A DNA stretch of 64,000 nucleotides from Daldinia sp. FL1419 (lineage: Eukaryota > Ascomycota > Sordariomycetes > Xylariales > Hypoxylaceae). The stretch spans positions 62,001 to 126,000 of the forward strand of contig MU623435.1 of assembly GCA_025201765.1 (NCBI GenBank). The letters run 5' to 3'. Each line of letters begins with the position of its first letter. The stretch's first letter is position 1. Below, in pieces: positions 11,035 through 23,700 of the stretch. A program made the translations under genes and the position numbers. The notes beneath the pieces are model-generated. The model was not told where the DNA came from, did not search any database, and saw only the letters and a program-made list of their open reading frames with translations.

Positions 11035-12337
11035 CTAATCAACTTCCTTAAGGGCGTTAATTCGCTTTTTGAAAAATTCAAACGCTGAAAAGAAGACTGC
11101 ATTGACAGCCGCAGACCGACCCATAGATACACCTAGCCCACGATACATATCTCGCCTGAAAAAATGGATTTTCGGGATGGGCACTTTCTGGCCCTTGGAA
11201 TACATCAAAGCATTTCGTTGGTAGATACTCTTGACTGAATCGATAGGATCTAAAAGGAGGTTAGCTTTGTAACTGTCACGACTAAGAAACAGGACACAAA
11301 CAAATCAAAGCCCACGACACTATGCCGCAGAGAGCTCCAGCGGCAAGTACGGCAATGGGATTCTTATGAGCATCCTTCCCGCTAAAGGTCGTCAATAGCT
11401 GCTTGCTGCTTTCATATGTGGCAAAGTAGATTCCCGTCCCAAGGGTATCTCTCACTGTTATCCATGTTAGCTGGTCATGTAGATTATTCTCCAATATGGG
11501 CCGTCTTACACAAATGTAGATTTAATCCGGTGTACATTCCGCTGAAACCTCTATGCTTGACTATGTTGGCAAGAGTCTTTATTGTTCCTTTATTATGATA
11601 ACTGAGAGCAATGGCTTGCCGCTGCGGATCTGCGTTCTTCTGTTTCGCCATGAGAACTGATACTTGGGCACTGAGTTTAGTTAATTCAAAAGGACCTGAG
11701 TTTATGCCCGTTAGTTCTTCTAGCTCGAATCGCATCGCTAGAGCTACTGGATTGTCTCACATGCAATAAAAGTGATGCCAGAGCCAGCTGTGGCTCCGGC
11801 AGCCCCGAAGCAAGCAATGGTACCTAGATTCGGGTATGCGCCATTCTTATTGACATGCTCGAGCGGGCAGAAGCCGATATGCTTCTTCATCCAGTCGGAA
11901 TAAACGTATTTGGAGCGTTGATAGATAGAGAAAGAAATGGTTCGTACAAGAGTGACACTAGCTAAAGGAGCAGTTACACCTACGTGGCAGCATGGCATTA
12001 GCTATATCGTCGTTGGTTGAAAGATAACCGCGGGCCTCGCGACACATTTGACCTCGAGTTACATACCTCGAAAGAAACCTCGAATACCCTCCGAGTTGTA
12101 GGTTACGCGTATACAATCCAGAGCACCGGCATAGGGGTAGGTTTGCATACGAGTCTTTACACTATCAAGGGGAAATGCGGTAACAGTGGACATAACACTG
12201 GCGGCGCTCGCAGCCGTCTCCGTTCGGTAACGTTTTATCCACCTCCGTGGTTTCTCACTTCCGCCACTGAGCTGAGGCATGGTCCGAGTCCGGATCGTGG
12301 AGCTGGTGACATCTTGGAAATTGGACTCAGCTGGCAT
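11035..12337 (-). CDS. Mitochondrial carrier family (SLC25) protein, substrate unassigned
   Basis: Five exons: 12337-12067, 11979-11761, 11695-11510, 11454-11302 and 11249-11035, giving 347 residues. All four introns fall after the first base of a codon. All three carrier signature repeats are present after splicing: PLDSVK (Pro56), PFELTK (near 165) and PIDSVK (near 278), so this is an inner-membrane transporter with six helices. An upstream in-frame TGA just before the ATG supports the start. The conserved block HLLRDTLGTGIYFATYES is restored only by removing intron 3, which supports the model. Sequence alone does not reveal the substrate; it does not look like the ADP/ATP carrier elsewhere in the window. 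The start region is Ser/Thr-rich, without a clear cleavable presequence. Confidence 0.87.
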
Positions 12338-14611
12338 GGCTCACTTGTTTAGCAGCAGAAGCTGTATTGCGGGGGAAGCTTCAGACAATGGCCTCGTAAT
12401 GAGGACCAGAGTCATCGGCGTGGTCGCGATACAATAGCGTCTCCTGCTAGCAAGAGATATGCCATCAAGATCCCGAACTAAGAGGACTCGATGGATTTTT
12501 AAGGATGCGGGGTCGAAAAGGAGTCGATCGCAAGGTTTTTGTATTTTCTAAAAGGGGGGAGGTATTGGTTTTGTTTTTCGGTCTATTTTTTCGTGGTTTT
12601 TTTTTAATTTTTTATTTTTTGGTATGTTTCAAAAGTCTAAGAGGTAAATGTCAAAAGTAGTATGTAAAGTATTGAGGAAGTAGAATTGTATGTAGTATTG
12701 TATTCTCATTCACGCACAGCACGACGATAATGCGTATAGATGTAGAGTTGATTGCCGTCTACGTACTGCAAACAGGCCAATTGAGCTTGAAGAAGCTAAG
12801 ATTTGTCCAAATTCTGCTTTTCTGCGGGGTTTGCGCAAGCACACAAAGGATGACATTGGACCCCGGGAAGTTTACGTAGTTGTAGATTTTGTGTGGCAGT
12901 GTGGCCGGTCTGGATGGATAAGATGGGAAGCTGAGAAGCTGGGAAGCTGGGAAAGCTGGGCGGGAACAAGAAGTTGAAATGGAGGCTTGTCGGGAGGCGG
13001 GCATGGGTCTTTTCTGGGTCCTTGCTTTCTTTGGTTTCTTTTAGAGGGGCATGAGTCCTTGGAACCTTGGGAAACTTGGGGGTAAAGGGGATACCTTCCT
13101 TGGCTGCTCACGAACTTTACCTCCTATGCCTAACCTAGACGCATACTTGTGACGAGGGGTGCTCCGAATGACGGGGTGGGTACATACCTAGGTATCTAAG
13201 GTTAGGTACATTGCACGTAGGTGGGTTAGTATGGACCTAGCTTAGGATAGATGTACAGTACGTACATACATAATTACCTAGGTACTAAACCAAACTAATC
13301 CAGTAAAAGAACGGCTAGAGGAGGGGAAATCGAATGAGGGTGGACGGTTGTTGAAGTCACCGGTTAGAAGAATAGTGGTCCAAAACTGCGTGAAATGCTT
13401 GAACAAGCTTGGAGTAAGAGGAACTAGGGAGCTGAAGCCGTAAAGATCCTCCATTAATTCATTATCAATCGGTCACTACATCTAATACATCCACTAAACG
13501 TACGTGTATGCACAATTTCCCCATACGACCTGCATGTATGTTGCATGTTATGTAGCATGAAGTGTAGGTAAGATGTAGTATGAGGTAGTCAAGTAGTCAG
13601 GTAGGTAGTCCGGCTGTCTGGCCGTCTGGCTATCTGGCTATCTGGCTCTCTGGCTCTCTGGGTAGTGTAATGTCAGAATGTCCAGTACATGTGTAACACG
13701 CACCACCAATGACGATCTTTTTTTTCCGTGCGTATTTCTTTGTCTTATCCATACGGTTTCAGTCGATCGGCCGCTATGACCCTGACTGCCTTTTACCCCG
13801 ATACGCCTCTTTCCTCTACTAGGCATCCGTCCCCATGCAGGTTCGAAATAGCTGATCGATGGTTGGCCGACGAATCGGGAAAGTTGGGGTCGATCATCTT
13901 GATGAATGTAAAGAAAACCCCAAGTCCATATTCTCCGTGGACTATTTAACCAGATACTTTCGTGGTCCTAGGCCAATTGTCTCGGGCACATAAAGCCATT
14001 ATTTTCGGGCTCGGGAATTCCGTGGCTCGGTTCTCTCCCTGTCCATTATATCCGCGCAAAGAGAATCTGACTCAGGCCCTTAAATTCGGAGCACCTTAAG
14101 CTTCTGCATGCAACCCATCGGGGGGTTGCTACTAAATTAACTACAGCCCACGTTTTCGTGTAAGCCGGATGCTCTTCGTGAGGGGCGCATATCGAATGCA
14201 ACAACGCTTATTGTTTGGATTGGCGCGGAGGTCTCATGTCCATTTTGGAGCTGGGCATGAGTACCAGAGCATCGCCAACTAGATCCAGTACGAAGCCAAT
14301 CGTACAGACTAGCATAAAAGACATGCCTAACTGCCGATATCTCTGGGGAACATAACGGAATTAAATATGGTAGTATACGCCAACTACACACGAGACCCTG
14401 AAACTCAACGGTCCCGTAAAGAAGCTAGAAAACGTATATATTCGAGTGTTATCTTATCGTAAACATAAACCTATGGATTTGTTAAGCATTGCGATGGTCA
14501 TATCATAATGCTTGTAGGCTGTTTTATGGATATGTTTATCCAGGTCTGTTTGCTTCCTGAAGATTGGATAGACGTCAATAAAATACTCGGGGAGACATTA
14601 GGGATATGGCT
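12338..14611. other. Long intergenic region with low-complexity DNA
   Basis: About 2.3 kb without a supported gene. Contains a T-rich tract (12580-12620), CCTAGGTA-type motifs (about 13185-13285) and an octamer tandem repeat (13611-13662). Frames at 12759-13111, 13638-13949 and 14137-14391 lack any family resemblance. Confidence 0.4.
13611..13662 (+). repeat. Imperfect octamer tandem repeat (TCTGGCTN)
   Basis: About six consecutive imperfect copies of an 8-bp unit (TCTGGCTA/TCTGGCTC/TCTGGCCG). Its position in a non-coding region and the unit divergence indicate an old minisatellite. Confidence 0.6.
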
Positions 14612-14947
14612 TTACCTAGGCGCTTGTATTAACTGCTCGACTTGTTTCCAGGGTAACCGAGAGTCGTAGTACCTGTAATAGGCTACTACTAAGAGGTTCT
14701 TGAGGATATTATGCTCTAGCCCACGAGTCCTAGCGGCGGCTTCAAGAAAGCGCAGCGTCCTGGCTGTGTTTCGAGGGTCAAACTTAGCCCGCTCATCACG
14801 GAATGCTGTCCTTATTTGGTCTCGAGCTATATATCGAGCTGGTTTTGAGAACTGCACAGCGTGAAGAAGCCCGCGATATAGGTGCCGATACGCGTGGATA
14901 ATTCTGAGATCAGACATTGTTGCAACTCTCGTAGTAGAGTTTGCCAT
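14612..14947 (-). CDS. LYR-motif (complex 1 LYR-like) mitochondrial protein
   Basis: Single-exon gene of 111 residues. Near the N-terminus IIHAYRHLYRGLLHAV contains the Leu-Tyr-Arg tripeptide and is followed about 20 residues later by the conserved aromatic (IRTAF), the pattern of LYRM proteins. These small helical mitochondrial proteins bind acyl carrier protein and help assemble or deliver Fe-S clusters to respiratory complexes or mitoribosomes. The C-terminal half is also helical (TARTLRFLEAAARTRG). Start at 14947 or at the internal Met11 (14917). The exact LYRM subgroup cannot be assigned; it resembles a fungal LYR family of unknown role. Confidence 0.7.
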   Translation of the reverse strand: MANSTTRVATMSDLRIIHAYRHLYRGLLHAVQFSKPARYIARDQIRTAFRDERAKFDPRNTARTLRFLEAAARTRGLEHNILKNLLVVAYYRYYDSRLPWKQVEQLIQAPR

Positions 14948-15685
14948 GTGACAATTCTCAAACCGACATTACTCGGCACCTATGACGAATGCCTCGTCTA
15001 GTAACTGCCTTCGGACCGAGGCGAGATAGACTAACGTAGATTATTTGGTAATAGCCAGTTTCGTTACTTTTGCTTGTTACTGCACGATTGCGCCTTGGTG
15101 TAGCTCAAGGACGGAAAAAGAAAAAAGAAATAGATGCACTATGCCAAGGTTATTAACTATGAGCCGCTGCGAGGCCGGGCTACAGGTACTGACATACGCT
15201 ACCTGTACCTTACTAATGCAGCGCGGACACCTTCGAATTGTACCGTGTAGGTATAGATGGTCGTAAATGCTGGACTGAAATACATATATGTACTAATTCG
15301 ATAGGCGCGCTAGTGTGGTAATGAAACGGGGGTATATCGCTGTGCTAGGGCTGCTGGAAAACGTTAAATCGATTCAATACCATGTTTCGATCGGATCGTT
15401 GATCCACTTTGATGTCACCGTCTTCCACTCAATCACCTACAATCCAATCGACGCGAACACCATTCCGTTGGCTTGCCCTCGAGGACGGCTCATCCCAAAC
15501 ATCCGGACGGGGTATCTTATTACTCATACAACTCACCTGCATCATTTTATTTTTCTTTCTACCTCTATTCTATAAGTTGTAATAATTCCTTTTCTTCTTT
15601 TTCCTTAATTCGTATCATGGTTCGGTTGACAATGACCAATTTTGGTATCTAAGTCCAAAATTGCCGCCTCCGTCCCCTTATACTG
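14948..15685. other. Divergent intergenic region
   Basis: Promoter space between the LYR gene and the CHY/RING gene. A pyrimidine-rich tract (15535-15610) immediately precedes the latter. Small frames at 15045-15266 and 15315-15575 are unsupported. Confidence 0.35.
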
Positions 15686-17741
15686 ATGGCGTCGCTCGTT
15701 ACCGACTTTCTTGTCAACCCGGTCATACGACAAGCAAGACGGTTCTCACGATCATCAGGTAAACTTACCACTTCCGACTCTGTCCCGTCCCCCGAAACAC
15801 CTATCGAACACAAAGAATGCCAAGACGATGCCATATCGGAAACAGGAGGATTCATACTTGGACGACGAAGGAGATGAGAGCATACCGTCATCTCCCTCGT
15901 CACGGAGTTCCGTTCACCCAAACCCACACAACGAAATAGCTGACCTGGACGAGGACATCGCTCAGTCTAATTCCACCAATCGTACTATTGCCCGCGACTC
16001 CGATACACATCTACACAATCATGACATTCAAGATCTCGACACATATGTTGGTTCGACGCCTATAAGTAGCTCCACTATGGCAACGGACAGACTTTCATCG
16101 CCCGCCGATCTCTCTTCTCCGGGGCGCGAACGACGAAAATCCCTACCCGAAGATGATGGAATGAGTTCATTAAGGAAACGTATATTCGCTATCCAAGCAC
16201 AAGATGTCGAACCAGCCGAAAAGGCTCGTTTAATGCACCAGTTGTTAATAGAAGGTTACACAAAGTCGAGAAAGGTAGTTCTGACCGAACGACCTACATC
16301 GCCCTCTAGTCCCACGATCTTGGAACAACGGAGGTCCCAAGGTCCTCTCGAGTCCTTCAAATTTTGGCAGAATATTTCAGATGAACCAGAACCACTCGAA
16401 GACTTTGATCTAACACCTGAGGACCTTGAGCCTACGTTTGCGCCCCCTAAGGAAGTATCAGATGAAACCGGTGAATATATAGAGGATCCTGAAGACGACC
16501 GACCGCTTGGTTGCGAGCATTATAGGCGAAATGTTAAACTACAATGCTCCACATGCAATCGATGGTATACATGCCGTTTCTGTCACGACAAGGTAGAAGA
16601 CCACAATCTGATCAGAAAAGAAACCAAAAATATGTTATGTATGTATTGCGGTACGGCTCAAAGAGCAAGCGATGTCTGCATGTCCTGTGGTATCTCAGCT
16701 GCACGCTACTACTGCAATATATGCAAACTATGGAACGATGATCCGGACAAACCTGTTTATCACTGCAACGACTGTGGTATCTGCAGAATTGGGAGGGGTA
16801 TTGGTAAAGACTTTTTCCATTGCAAGGTGAGATAGCTGATCTTAAGCCTGAATATTTCTTTTGCTGATTAGCCGAACTAGACCTGTTGCGCTTGCATCGC
16901 CATAGGCCAGGAGAAGGACCATAAGTGCATCGAGAGATCTACTGACTGCGACTGTCCTATCTGCGGCGACTATATGTTCACCTCCCCTAAAGCCGTGTGC
17001 TTTATGAAATGCGGGCATAGTATCCATCGACAGTGCCTCGATCAGCATATGAGGGTTGCGTATAAATGCCCCATTTGCAACAAGAGCTTGGCAAACATGG
17101 AGCTGCAGTTTCGGAATCTCGATATCGCAATCGAAACACAACCCATGCCGCCCGAGTTTCAGGACACGCGAGCATTAATTCTCTGTAACGATTGCTCTAC
17201 TAAGAACACAGTCAAATACCATTGGCTTGGGTTAAAATGTGGCCTTTGCGCTTCCTATAATACTGCGCAGCTTCAGATTCTCGGCATGGCGGACGAAGTA
17301 CTAGAAACGGACCTGCTCGGACGGGAGATAGAATATTCCGAACTTACAGCCCTACGAGGTATGGCTGAAGGAATCGATGGCGGTGCTCGGGCTCGCGACA
17401 TAAGGAGACGTCATTCATCTACTGTTGCACGGTCAACAATCAACCAATCTATTATGGAATCTGATTACCCCGATAGACTTGCGCGCTCGGTATCGCCGCC
17501 TGCCGGTCTAGCGCTTCCTTGGAACTCTGGTACGGGATACTTTACGGAGGCTGACGACGAGGATAGAGAGGATATCTTGGGATTTTGGAGTCGGCTTCCC
17601 CGTAGTATAAAGTCTGACGACGATGAGGATTACGTAGATGACTCTGACGAAGAATCTATATCATCTTCGGAAGATGAAGATGAAGAGGAGGAAGGAGACG
17701 ATGACGAGATAGACGACTTTGAGCTGCTCGGCCACCGCTGA
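15686..17741 (+). CDS. CHY zinc finger plus RING E3 ubiquitin ligase (RCHY1/PIRH2-type)
   Basis: Proposed exons: 15686-15758, 15871-16826 and 16881-17741 (629 residues). The second intron (16827-16880) is firm: it joins FHCK to TCCACI inside the zinc-binding region. Domains: disordered acidic N-terminal third; CHY zinc finger from about residue 239 (CEHYRRN); CTCHY-type module; C3H2C3 RING at about 367-410 (CDCPICGDYM, CGHSIH, CPIC); zinc ribbon at about 443-470 (LCNDC, CGLC); strongly acidic C-terminus. This is the architecture of RCHY1/PIRH2 ligases. The N-terminus is uncertain: MASLVTDFLVNPVIRQARRF fits fungal relatives and ends at a good GTAAAC donor, but the only in-frame acceptor (15869-15870) is weak. 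An alternative start is the ATG at 15829. Confidence 0.82.
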
Positions 17742-18183
17742 GCGTACCGGAGGAGAGCTATTTTGGATGGCATAGGATTGGTTGACATTGGGACGGCGTC
17801 TACGCAAAGGGCATTGGAGCGACATGACGAAACTCGAGCAAGGCTTTTGGGGGGTTAAAATAGTTGGGCATCCGGTTATACAAGACACAACGGTTTGGCA
17901 TGCAAATTGGCTTATATATAAGGTATAGAGGAGGTGCTGTATTCTGTCTCACCGAACCTGGTGCCTCGCGAATCTTGGGGAGAATGTTCACGACTAGGCA
18001 TAACTATATTGCATACAAAAACACTCAAAAAGTGCGGCATCGGCTCTGTAAATACAGCACGCTTTGATATCTTTTCATGACGTCCATTAAGTGTATCTAG
18101 TGATTCCAAGTAAATAGTTAAGTAAAACTCCGGACTCCTTGCCTATGCGGGACACTGTCCGTAATGGGACTACATTGCACATC
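17742..18183. other. Intergenic, convergent 3' regions
   Basis: 3' flanks of the CHY/RING gene and MZT1. No gene, RNA or repeat recognised. Confidence 0.4.
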
Positions 18184-18572
18184 TCATCGGCCGGTGCTCT
18201 GCGCGAACTCGGCTTTCTGTGCTTCCTTGCGTAGAAATTGGACGACGTTCTGGTGTAGTGTATAAGTCAGTAGGTCCGTGTGCCTGAGTACTATTTCCAT
18301 CTGGGCTTTCGGACATACCGCGAGGGCCTCTGGGTTCACACCGTTCTCAATCATGGAGATGCAGATAGACAGCGTGCGGCGGTCAAGATGACAATTCTAT
18401 CCGTTTGTTAATTAATATTCAATTGGGCGTTTCTTTTTGCTTGGGAAACCCGGTATAGTAGCGAAACTTGTCGACTTACTAGGATGGTGGATATCTCGTG
18501 CAGGATGTCGACGGCTTGCTGCGCGGCCTGCTGCTTTTCGTTGTCATCTCTGACGGGACCGGCTGGTGGCAT
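18184..18572 (-). CDS. MZT1: Mitotic-spindle organizing protein 1 (MOZART1)
   Basis: MOZART1 binds the N-terminal regions of gamma-tubulin complex proteins and anchors or activates gamma-TuRC at spindle pole bodies. Three small exons: 18572-18480, 18396-18319 and 18249-18184, all joined at codon boundaries, giving 78 residues. The hallmark sequence is intact across the junctions: QQAVDILHEISTIL, then LDRRTLSICISMIENGVNPE, then FLRKEAQ. Length fits the family (about 70-85 residues). Introns are 83 and 69 nt with GTAAGT and GTATGT donors. Because each exon is under 100 nt, simple ORF scans miss this gene. It sits about 0.6 kb from the kinetochore gene SPC25 on the same strand. Identity is near certain. 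Confidence 0.93.
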
Positions 18573-19126
18573 TGTGTATTATGTATTATTGCCGAGAATA
18601 AGGCTAGAGGATATGAGGATGGCTACTGTTTTAAAAGATATCAGAATCGAGGCGAACGAGAGGAATTGGTTTAAGTTGCATGTATGAGCGATAGAAGACG
18701 CGTGGGGCGCGGAGTTGGAATTTAGTGATTTAACCTATGTAACCGTAGTGGTTTATTTAGTGGTTATAAAGTTGGTTGCAGCTGGTCGCAACTGGCTTTT
18801 AAAGATATACGCATAAAGCTACCTATTTATAATGACTTGAAAACCTTTATAAATATGTTATAGGCTTTTAAGTAGACAAGTTTTAAGAGGCACTCATTCA
18901 TTACCTAGGCATTACCTAGGCATTACCTAGGCATTACTCATGAACTACTCTTCTAGTTAAAGAGAGTAAAAAGGCATCTTCGTTATGCCTGAAGTCGGCC
19001 ATAATATCCAAACACATCAAAACCACTCATAGCAACTATGTACGTAGAGCAGCGCAGCACCCGACTCCGGACGCCACCACCATTGTAACAAGCAAAACCA
19101 CGCACAAAGAGCCAACGATTTGAGCC
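18573..19126. other. Intergenic region upstream of MZT1
   Basis: MZT1 promoter and the SPC25 3' flank. The only notable element is the 11-bp tandem repeat at 18900-18937. Confidence 0.4.
18900..18937 (+). repeat. 11-bp tandem repeat (ATTACCTAGGC x3.5)
   Basis: Three perfect copies of ATTACCTAGGC plus a partial fourth. The unit contains the CCTAGG palindrome that recurs across intergenic regions of the window. Confidence 0.8.
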
Positions 19127-19985
19127 TCACGACTGCATAGCTTCCACAAACAATTCCCTCATCCCCTTCAACAGTATCGCCAAATCCCTCGTCTCGTTGA
19201 CCCTCTCCAACACACGATCCACCTTCTCGCGCTCGAGCTTCGGCCTGCAATGACGGACGTCGTAGTCGCGGGAAGACGTACTCAGCTCGAACCAGGCCTC
19301 GCGGTCCCAGTCCTTCTCGTCGACATGCGTGTACACGAAGCGCAGGCGGTCCGTCTGTCCCGCTCCTTCGATCTTTAGGCACAGGTTTTGCATCCAGAAG
19401 TCTAGTTCTGGCACGTTGAATCGGGATTGCGATTCGATGTATTGTGCGTGCGCCCGCTGCGCTGCTAGACGTGTCTCGATTTCTTTTTGGGTTTCGGCGA
19501 TTTGTTTTTGGAGGGCGTCACGTTGGGCTTTGTTGCGGTCTCGCTGCTCTGTTAGGGAGGCGATTGCGGCTTGCATTTCTCGCGTCTCGGCGGCTTCTTT
19601 CGATATCATCTGTTGGTGTGTATTGGTCTTGTGCTGGAGTATTTCCATGTCCTTCTTCTTCATGCGCTGGTCCTCTGTTTCGTCGCAACGCCCGTTAGTC
19701 TTTCTGGCTGCATCGCGATGCGCTGCGAGGGGTAGGGCAGCGTATTGGCTTACCTTGTAATTCAGCAACATTCATTCGAAATTGATTGCGCTCTTCTAGG
19801 ACACGCTTTCGCCCCTGTTCGATAAAAGCATCAAACCTTGCGCTAAACTTGGCCATGCGATCGCGCAGCTCGTCGAAACCGAAGTTGATGCTGGGTAGGG
19901 AGTCTGCCATGGAGGGGGCGGTCGTCGACAGCGTTTGCCGACCGCTTAGGCTCGACGATAAGGACGATTCGAATGCGGATGCCAT
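19127..19985 (-). CDS. SPC25: Kinetochore protein Spc25
   Basis: Spc25 pairs with Spc24 in the Ndc80 complex and anchors it to the inner kinetochore. Two exons: 19985-19754 and 19674-19127, with a 79-nt intron (donor GTAAGC, branch GACTAAC, acceptor CAG), giving 259 residues. The first half is a long coiled coil (about residues 60-150, for example NKAQRDALQKQIAETQKEIE). The C-terminal portion, starting at FNVPELDFWMQNLCLKIEG, is the globular Spc25 domain. The second in-frame Met (MADSLPSINFGFDEL, 19910) could be the true start, since homologues begin near there. Head-to-head with the Rrn6-like gene. Confidence 0.85.
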
Positions 19986-20764
19986 TTTCAGCTATTCGAT
20001 TTGATTTTATTCGATAAGAGCGATAATTTGTATTTGTTTGAGGCTGGTAAGTGCTGGGAAATCTATCAGTTCTATTGTTATTGCGACGATTTCATGGTTA
20101 GTTGATCAAGTGCGGGTGCGTATCAAATACATTCATTCACGGCATTCACAAATCTAAGTTCACAAATGCAAGCACATCCCATAAATGTTTATGTTTGTTG
20201 CCGAGCGGCGCTAGACTCGGCGGCGGATGGTTCCACTTAAAGGCACTTTATCCACTATCACTCACATCCATCGATATTTCCAAGTACAGCACCAGCAAAT
20301 ATTAAGTATTTTTCATTTCTTCTCAAGTCCGATAGAATAAATGTATACTAATTCTAGCTCAATCTTCGATATGCTATGATTGAGCATGTTATATAATTAG
20401 GAAGAGAATGGTTGTTTTACAAGTTCTTGATATTTGATAGTTAAAGTTAGTTGAGTTAAAGGTTACACAGACTTTACGCGATAAGATAATGCAAAAGACG
20501 CGCTTTTCGAGGTCCAACTATTTCCCATTTCAGCAAGTTCAACAATTTCACTTCTCGTCTTATCCTAGTGAATTTTTATTTTTATTTCCAGTTCCTAGTC
20601 TCGAACACCGACCTCGTCTTTTAAGCAAGCTATTTTCGGATAATTCTAGTCGTATTCTACTGCGATCGATTTCATATAACATTCTTTGGCTCTTTAAGCC
20701 ATCGCTATGCTCGGAAACCGACGGTTGACATCTGAGAAGAAATATATCGAACCTAGTTCTCCGG
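19986..20764. promoter_or_regulatory. Divergent promoter region
   Basis: 0.78 kb between the SPC25 and RRN6-like starts, hence both promoters. Frames at 20102-20305 and 20489-20728 have no family support and are treated as non-coding. Confidence 0.35.
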
Positions 20765-23700
20765 ATGACTGACCGTCAGGTCGCTGAATCATCTATTGGA
20801 CTCGCAGGACGCCTTTCACATATACCCTATACAGTAGGCAAGGCGGAGGATTGCGGATGGCAATCTACGAGGATCTTTTCTCAGAATAGTAAGTTATTAT
20901 AGCGTTGGTTAACCTCATTTCCTCGAGCCTAACATCTTTTAAAGCATCCGTATTCAGGGAACTTGGTCCCTACAAGACATGGTTTCCAGCTCATAATATT
21001 ACTGATGTGCCATCTCATGGTTCAGTATCTGGTACCGCATGGCAGGCAAGCCGGAGACAGGAAAAATGGCTCTTAAAAGCCCACCCCGAAGCTCACTTAG
21101 GAAATGAATGTATTCACGACCAATTATTGATATCGCATTCTTCAACCCAGTCTCATGAGGGTGGACCACAAGATTCATCTCTCTTTGCAATCGGTGAGCT
21201 AACCGATACGAGTGATTCAACGAAAACCTCAAGTGCGCCGTTGATAGCAATCGTGGCTGGCGAGGCCAACGATATTCTCCGTCTGATTAGGCCCAGTACG
21301 GAAGAATGGCAGTGGAGTAACGATGATAGTGTCTCAGTACGGATCCCGGATGTGAAAGAGACAGATGAGTCTATTACGTACGATGAGCAAGAGTTTAGAG
21401 GACCGATTCGCCGTCTGAAAGCTGTGGTCGACTCAAAAAGGTATGATCCGACGCGTTGGGTTGTTGTCCAAAGAGACTCCGGGACTAGGGTATTCCAACC
21501 GGAATACCGCATGATGCCGATAATATCCGATTACATTAACATAGAAAGTCCTTCTCGTATCGCTGCAAACCCGTTATTCTCCCTTTCAAAGCGGCAGACT
21601 GGAGGAAATCCACACTCAGATACGTCGTTCAATCCCGGCGTCAGATCGAAGCCGCCTCAGTTAGGGCTCATCGACGAATGTGGTTTCTGGAGCATCTGGG
21701 ATGTCGCCCATACTAGAGTAAAAACTGGGAAGCCGCGTGTGAGTCTTAGTAGATGCGGACATATCGAGAAAGGTGTTCTAAACCATTTGCCCTCGAGGGG
21801 CATAGAAGTAGCTCAATGGCACAGGATACTATGGGTTGGCTGTCCAGGGAGCTCAGAAGAACCGCAGGCCTTCGATTTTGAAGAAGATACGGATGTTTCT
21901 GAAGCCCGAGAGCTTTCCCAACAACTTGTGCGATCTTCAACATTGCTTTTGTGCAATCCGAAGCTGGTCAGGTTGCTAGATCTCACCAATAGCACGTTTC
22001 TCCCTGACCTACCCCTTTTAAAGGAAAAAGGTCAAGACTGCATTCTGGACGTGCATACAAGCCTGCAAGACCACCAATACATCTTCATTCTGACAACGTC
22101 GACGTTATTCGTAGTTAGGGTATACTCCGTCCAGGGACAAGATTGGGGTGACACGCGGAAAATTTCTGCTATCGTGCTCTCAGTATCTCACTTTAGAGAT
22201 AGCTTTGATCGAAGCCTCAAACTTGCGGTTACATCAGGGCCTGCATCATCGGAGCACTCTACTTCTTTCGTCTCTATATACTCCCGAAACAATACTCAGG
22301 TTGAGCTTTATTTCGTCACTATGCTAAAAAAGAACCCTTCTAGGGTCTCCTATTGTCGCGGGGCGGCTTCCTTAGATGTCATTCATCGCTTGTCTCCAAA
22401 CATAGCTCCCCAGAAAATATGTCTTCATCCTATACTAGTCACTCTAAAACCTCCGAACGCGCCTACTGAGTTCGCGCGGAGTCTTGTTCGACAAGACATT
22501 CGATTCTACCAGCTTTCCGCTATGACAAAAGATATGCGCCTTGTCTCTACCCTCTGCGTGTTGTCATTTATATTGCCCATCGACCGAGTACACCATCCGG
22601 ATTACAGAGCGTCCCGGACCAAGAACCCCACCAAGGAAAGGAAAAAATTGTTGAGATACATGACGTCCCATTTTGTCGTGCCAGACAATATTACTGTGCA
22701 TAGCCATGGGAGCGGACATGTCCAAAATATCCCCCAAATATTTCATCCGCAGCCAGCAATACAAAGACCTTTTGGGATATTCTATGAGCACTTGTGTACG
22801 GCTTTTGCTCACCAGGCGAAAAGAAGTCAGGGCCAGTCTTCCGAGAAAGAGAGCTTCGACTCTAACCCGTTTGAACACGTCCGCTATGTTGTCGAGCGTG
22901 CTATTAATGATGGGATGATGTCCGCCACTACTCTGTGAGTCTCGCCCATGCCATTTTGATGTTTTAAAACTAATCACAACTATAGTTTCGAGGCGGCCAA
23001 GGACTTGACGCTGCCGACTGATTTCAGTCGTGTCGCTACTGAATGGGATTTGGAAATAGAACAGCTCGGTCATATCGACCCTAACGTGACATTGATGGTA
23101 TTAAATCGACCCCTCAGCCAGGTTACCGAGCCTGCGACTTCGTTACAAGGCGTCTTTTCCGCTCTATTTAATATGGCAGCTGGCTCTAATTCAAGTGAAA
23201 AGGGGCAAAACTGGATGCAAGAAGTAAGATCCACCGTATTTCGGCAGATGGCATGTGATGTTTATTTGTCCCTGTTTGGATTGGTCCATCGCCAAATAGA
23301 GACAAAACAGGGCCAGCGTTCTCTGACCGAGGAGCTAGAAAGCATGGCTATCGATAGTCAGTCAGAAAGTCGTATGGGGAGTCATTCTAGATCACAGTCC
23401 GAAGCGCCCGTTTCGGAAGCTGATATGCTCAGAGCAGAACACCGGGGTGAGGATCCGGCTATGGTTCTTTTAAGATCTTACACGGGTACAGGAAAATACG
23501 TGTCTGCAAAGCGTACCGTTCTCCTCGATAAATGGGAGGTTGGTGCCAACCCCGAAACTTACGTATTTGATCTCGAGAGAGATAAGGAGGTGACACCCGG
23601 CATGGAGAGAAGAGTAAGACAATTAGCCCGTGAGAGCCGGAAAAGGCGCAGGGCAGAAACGCTTCTCCAGATGCAGAAGGACAAGGAACCGAGTCTACCA

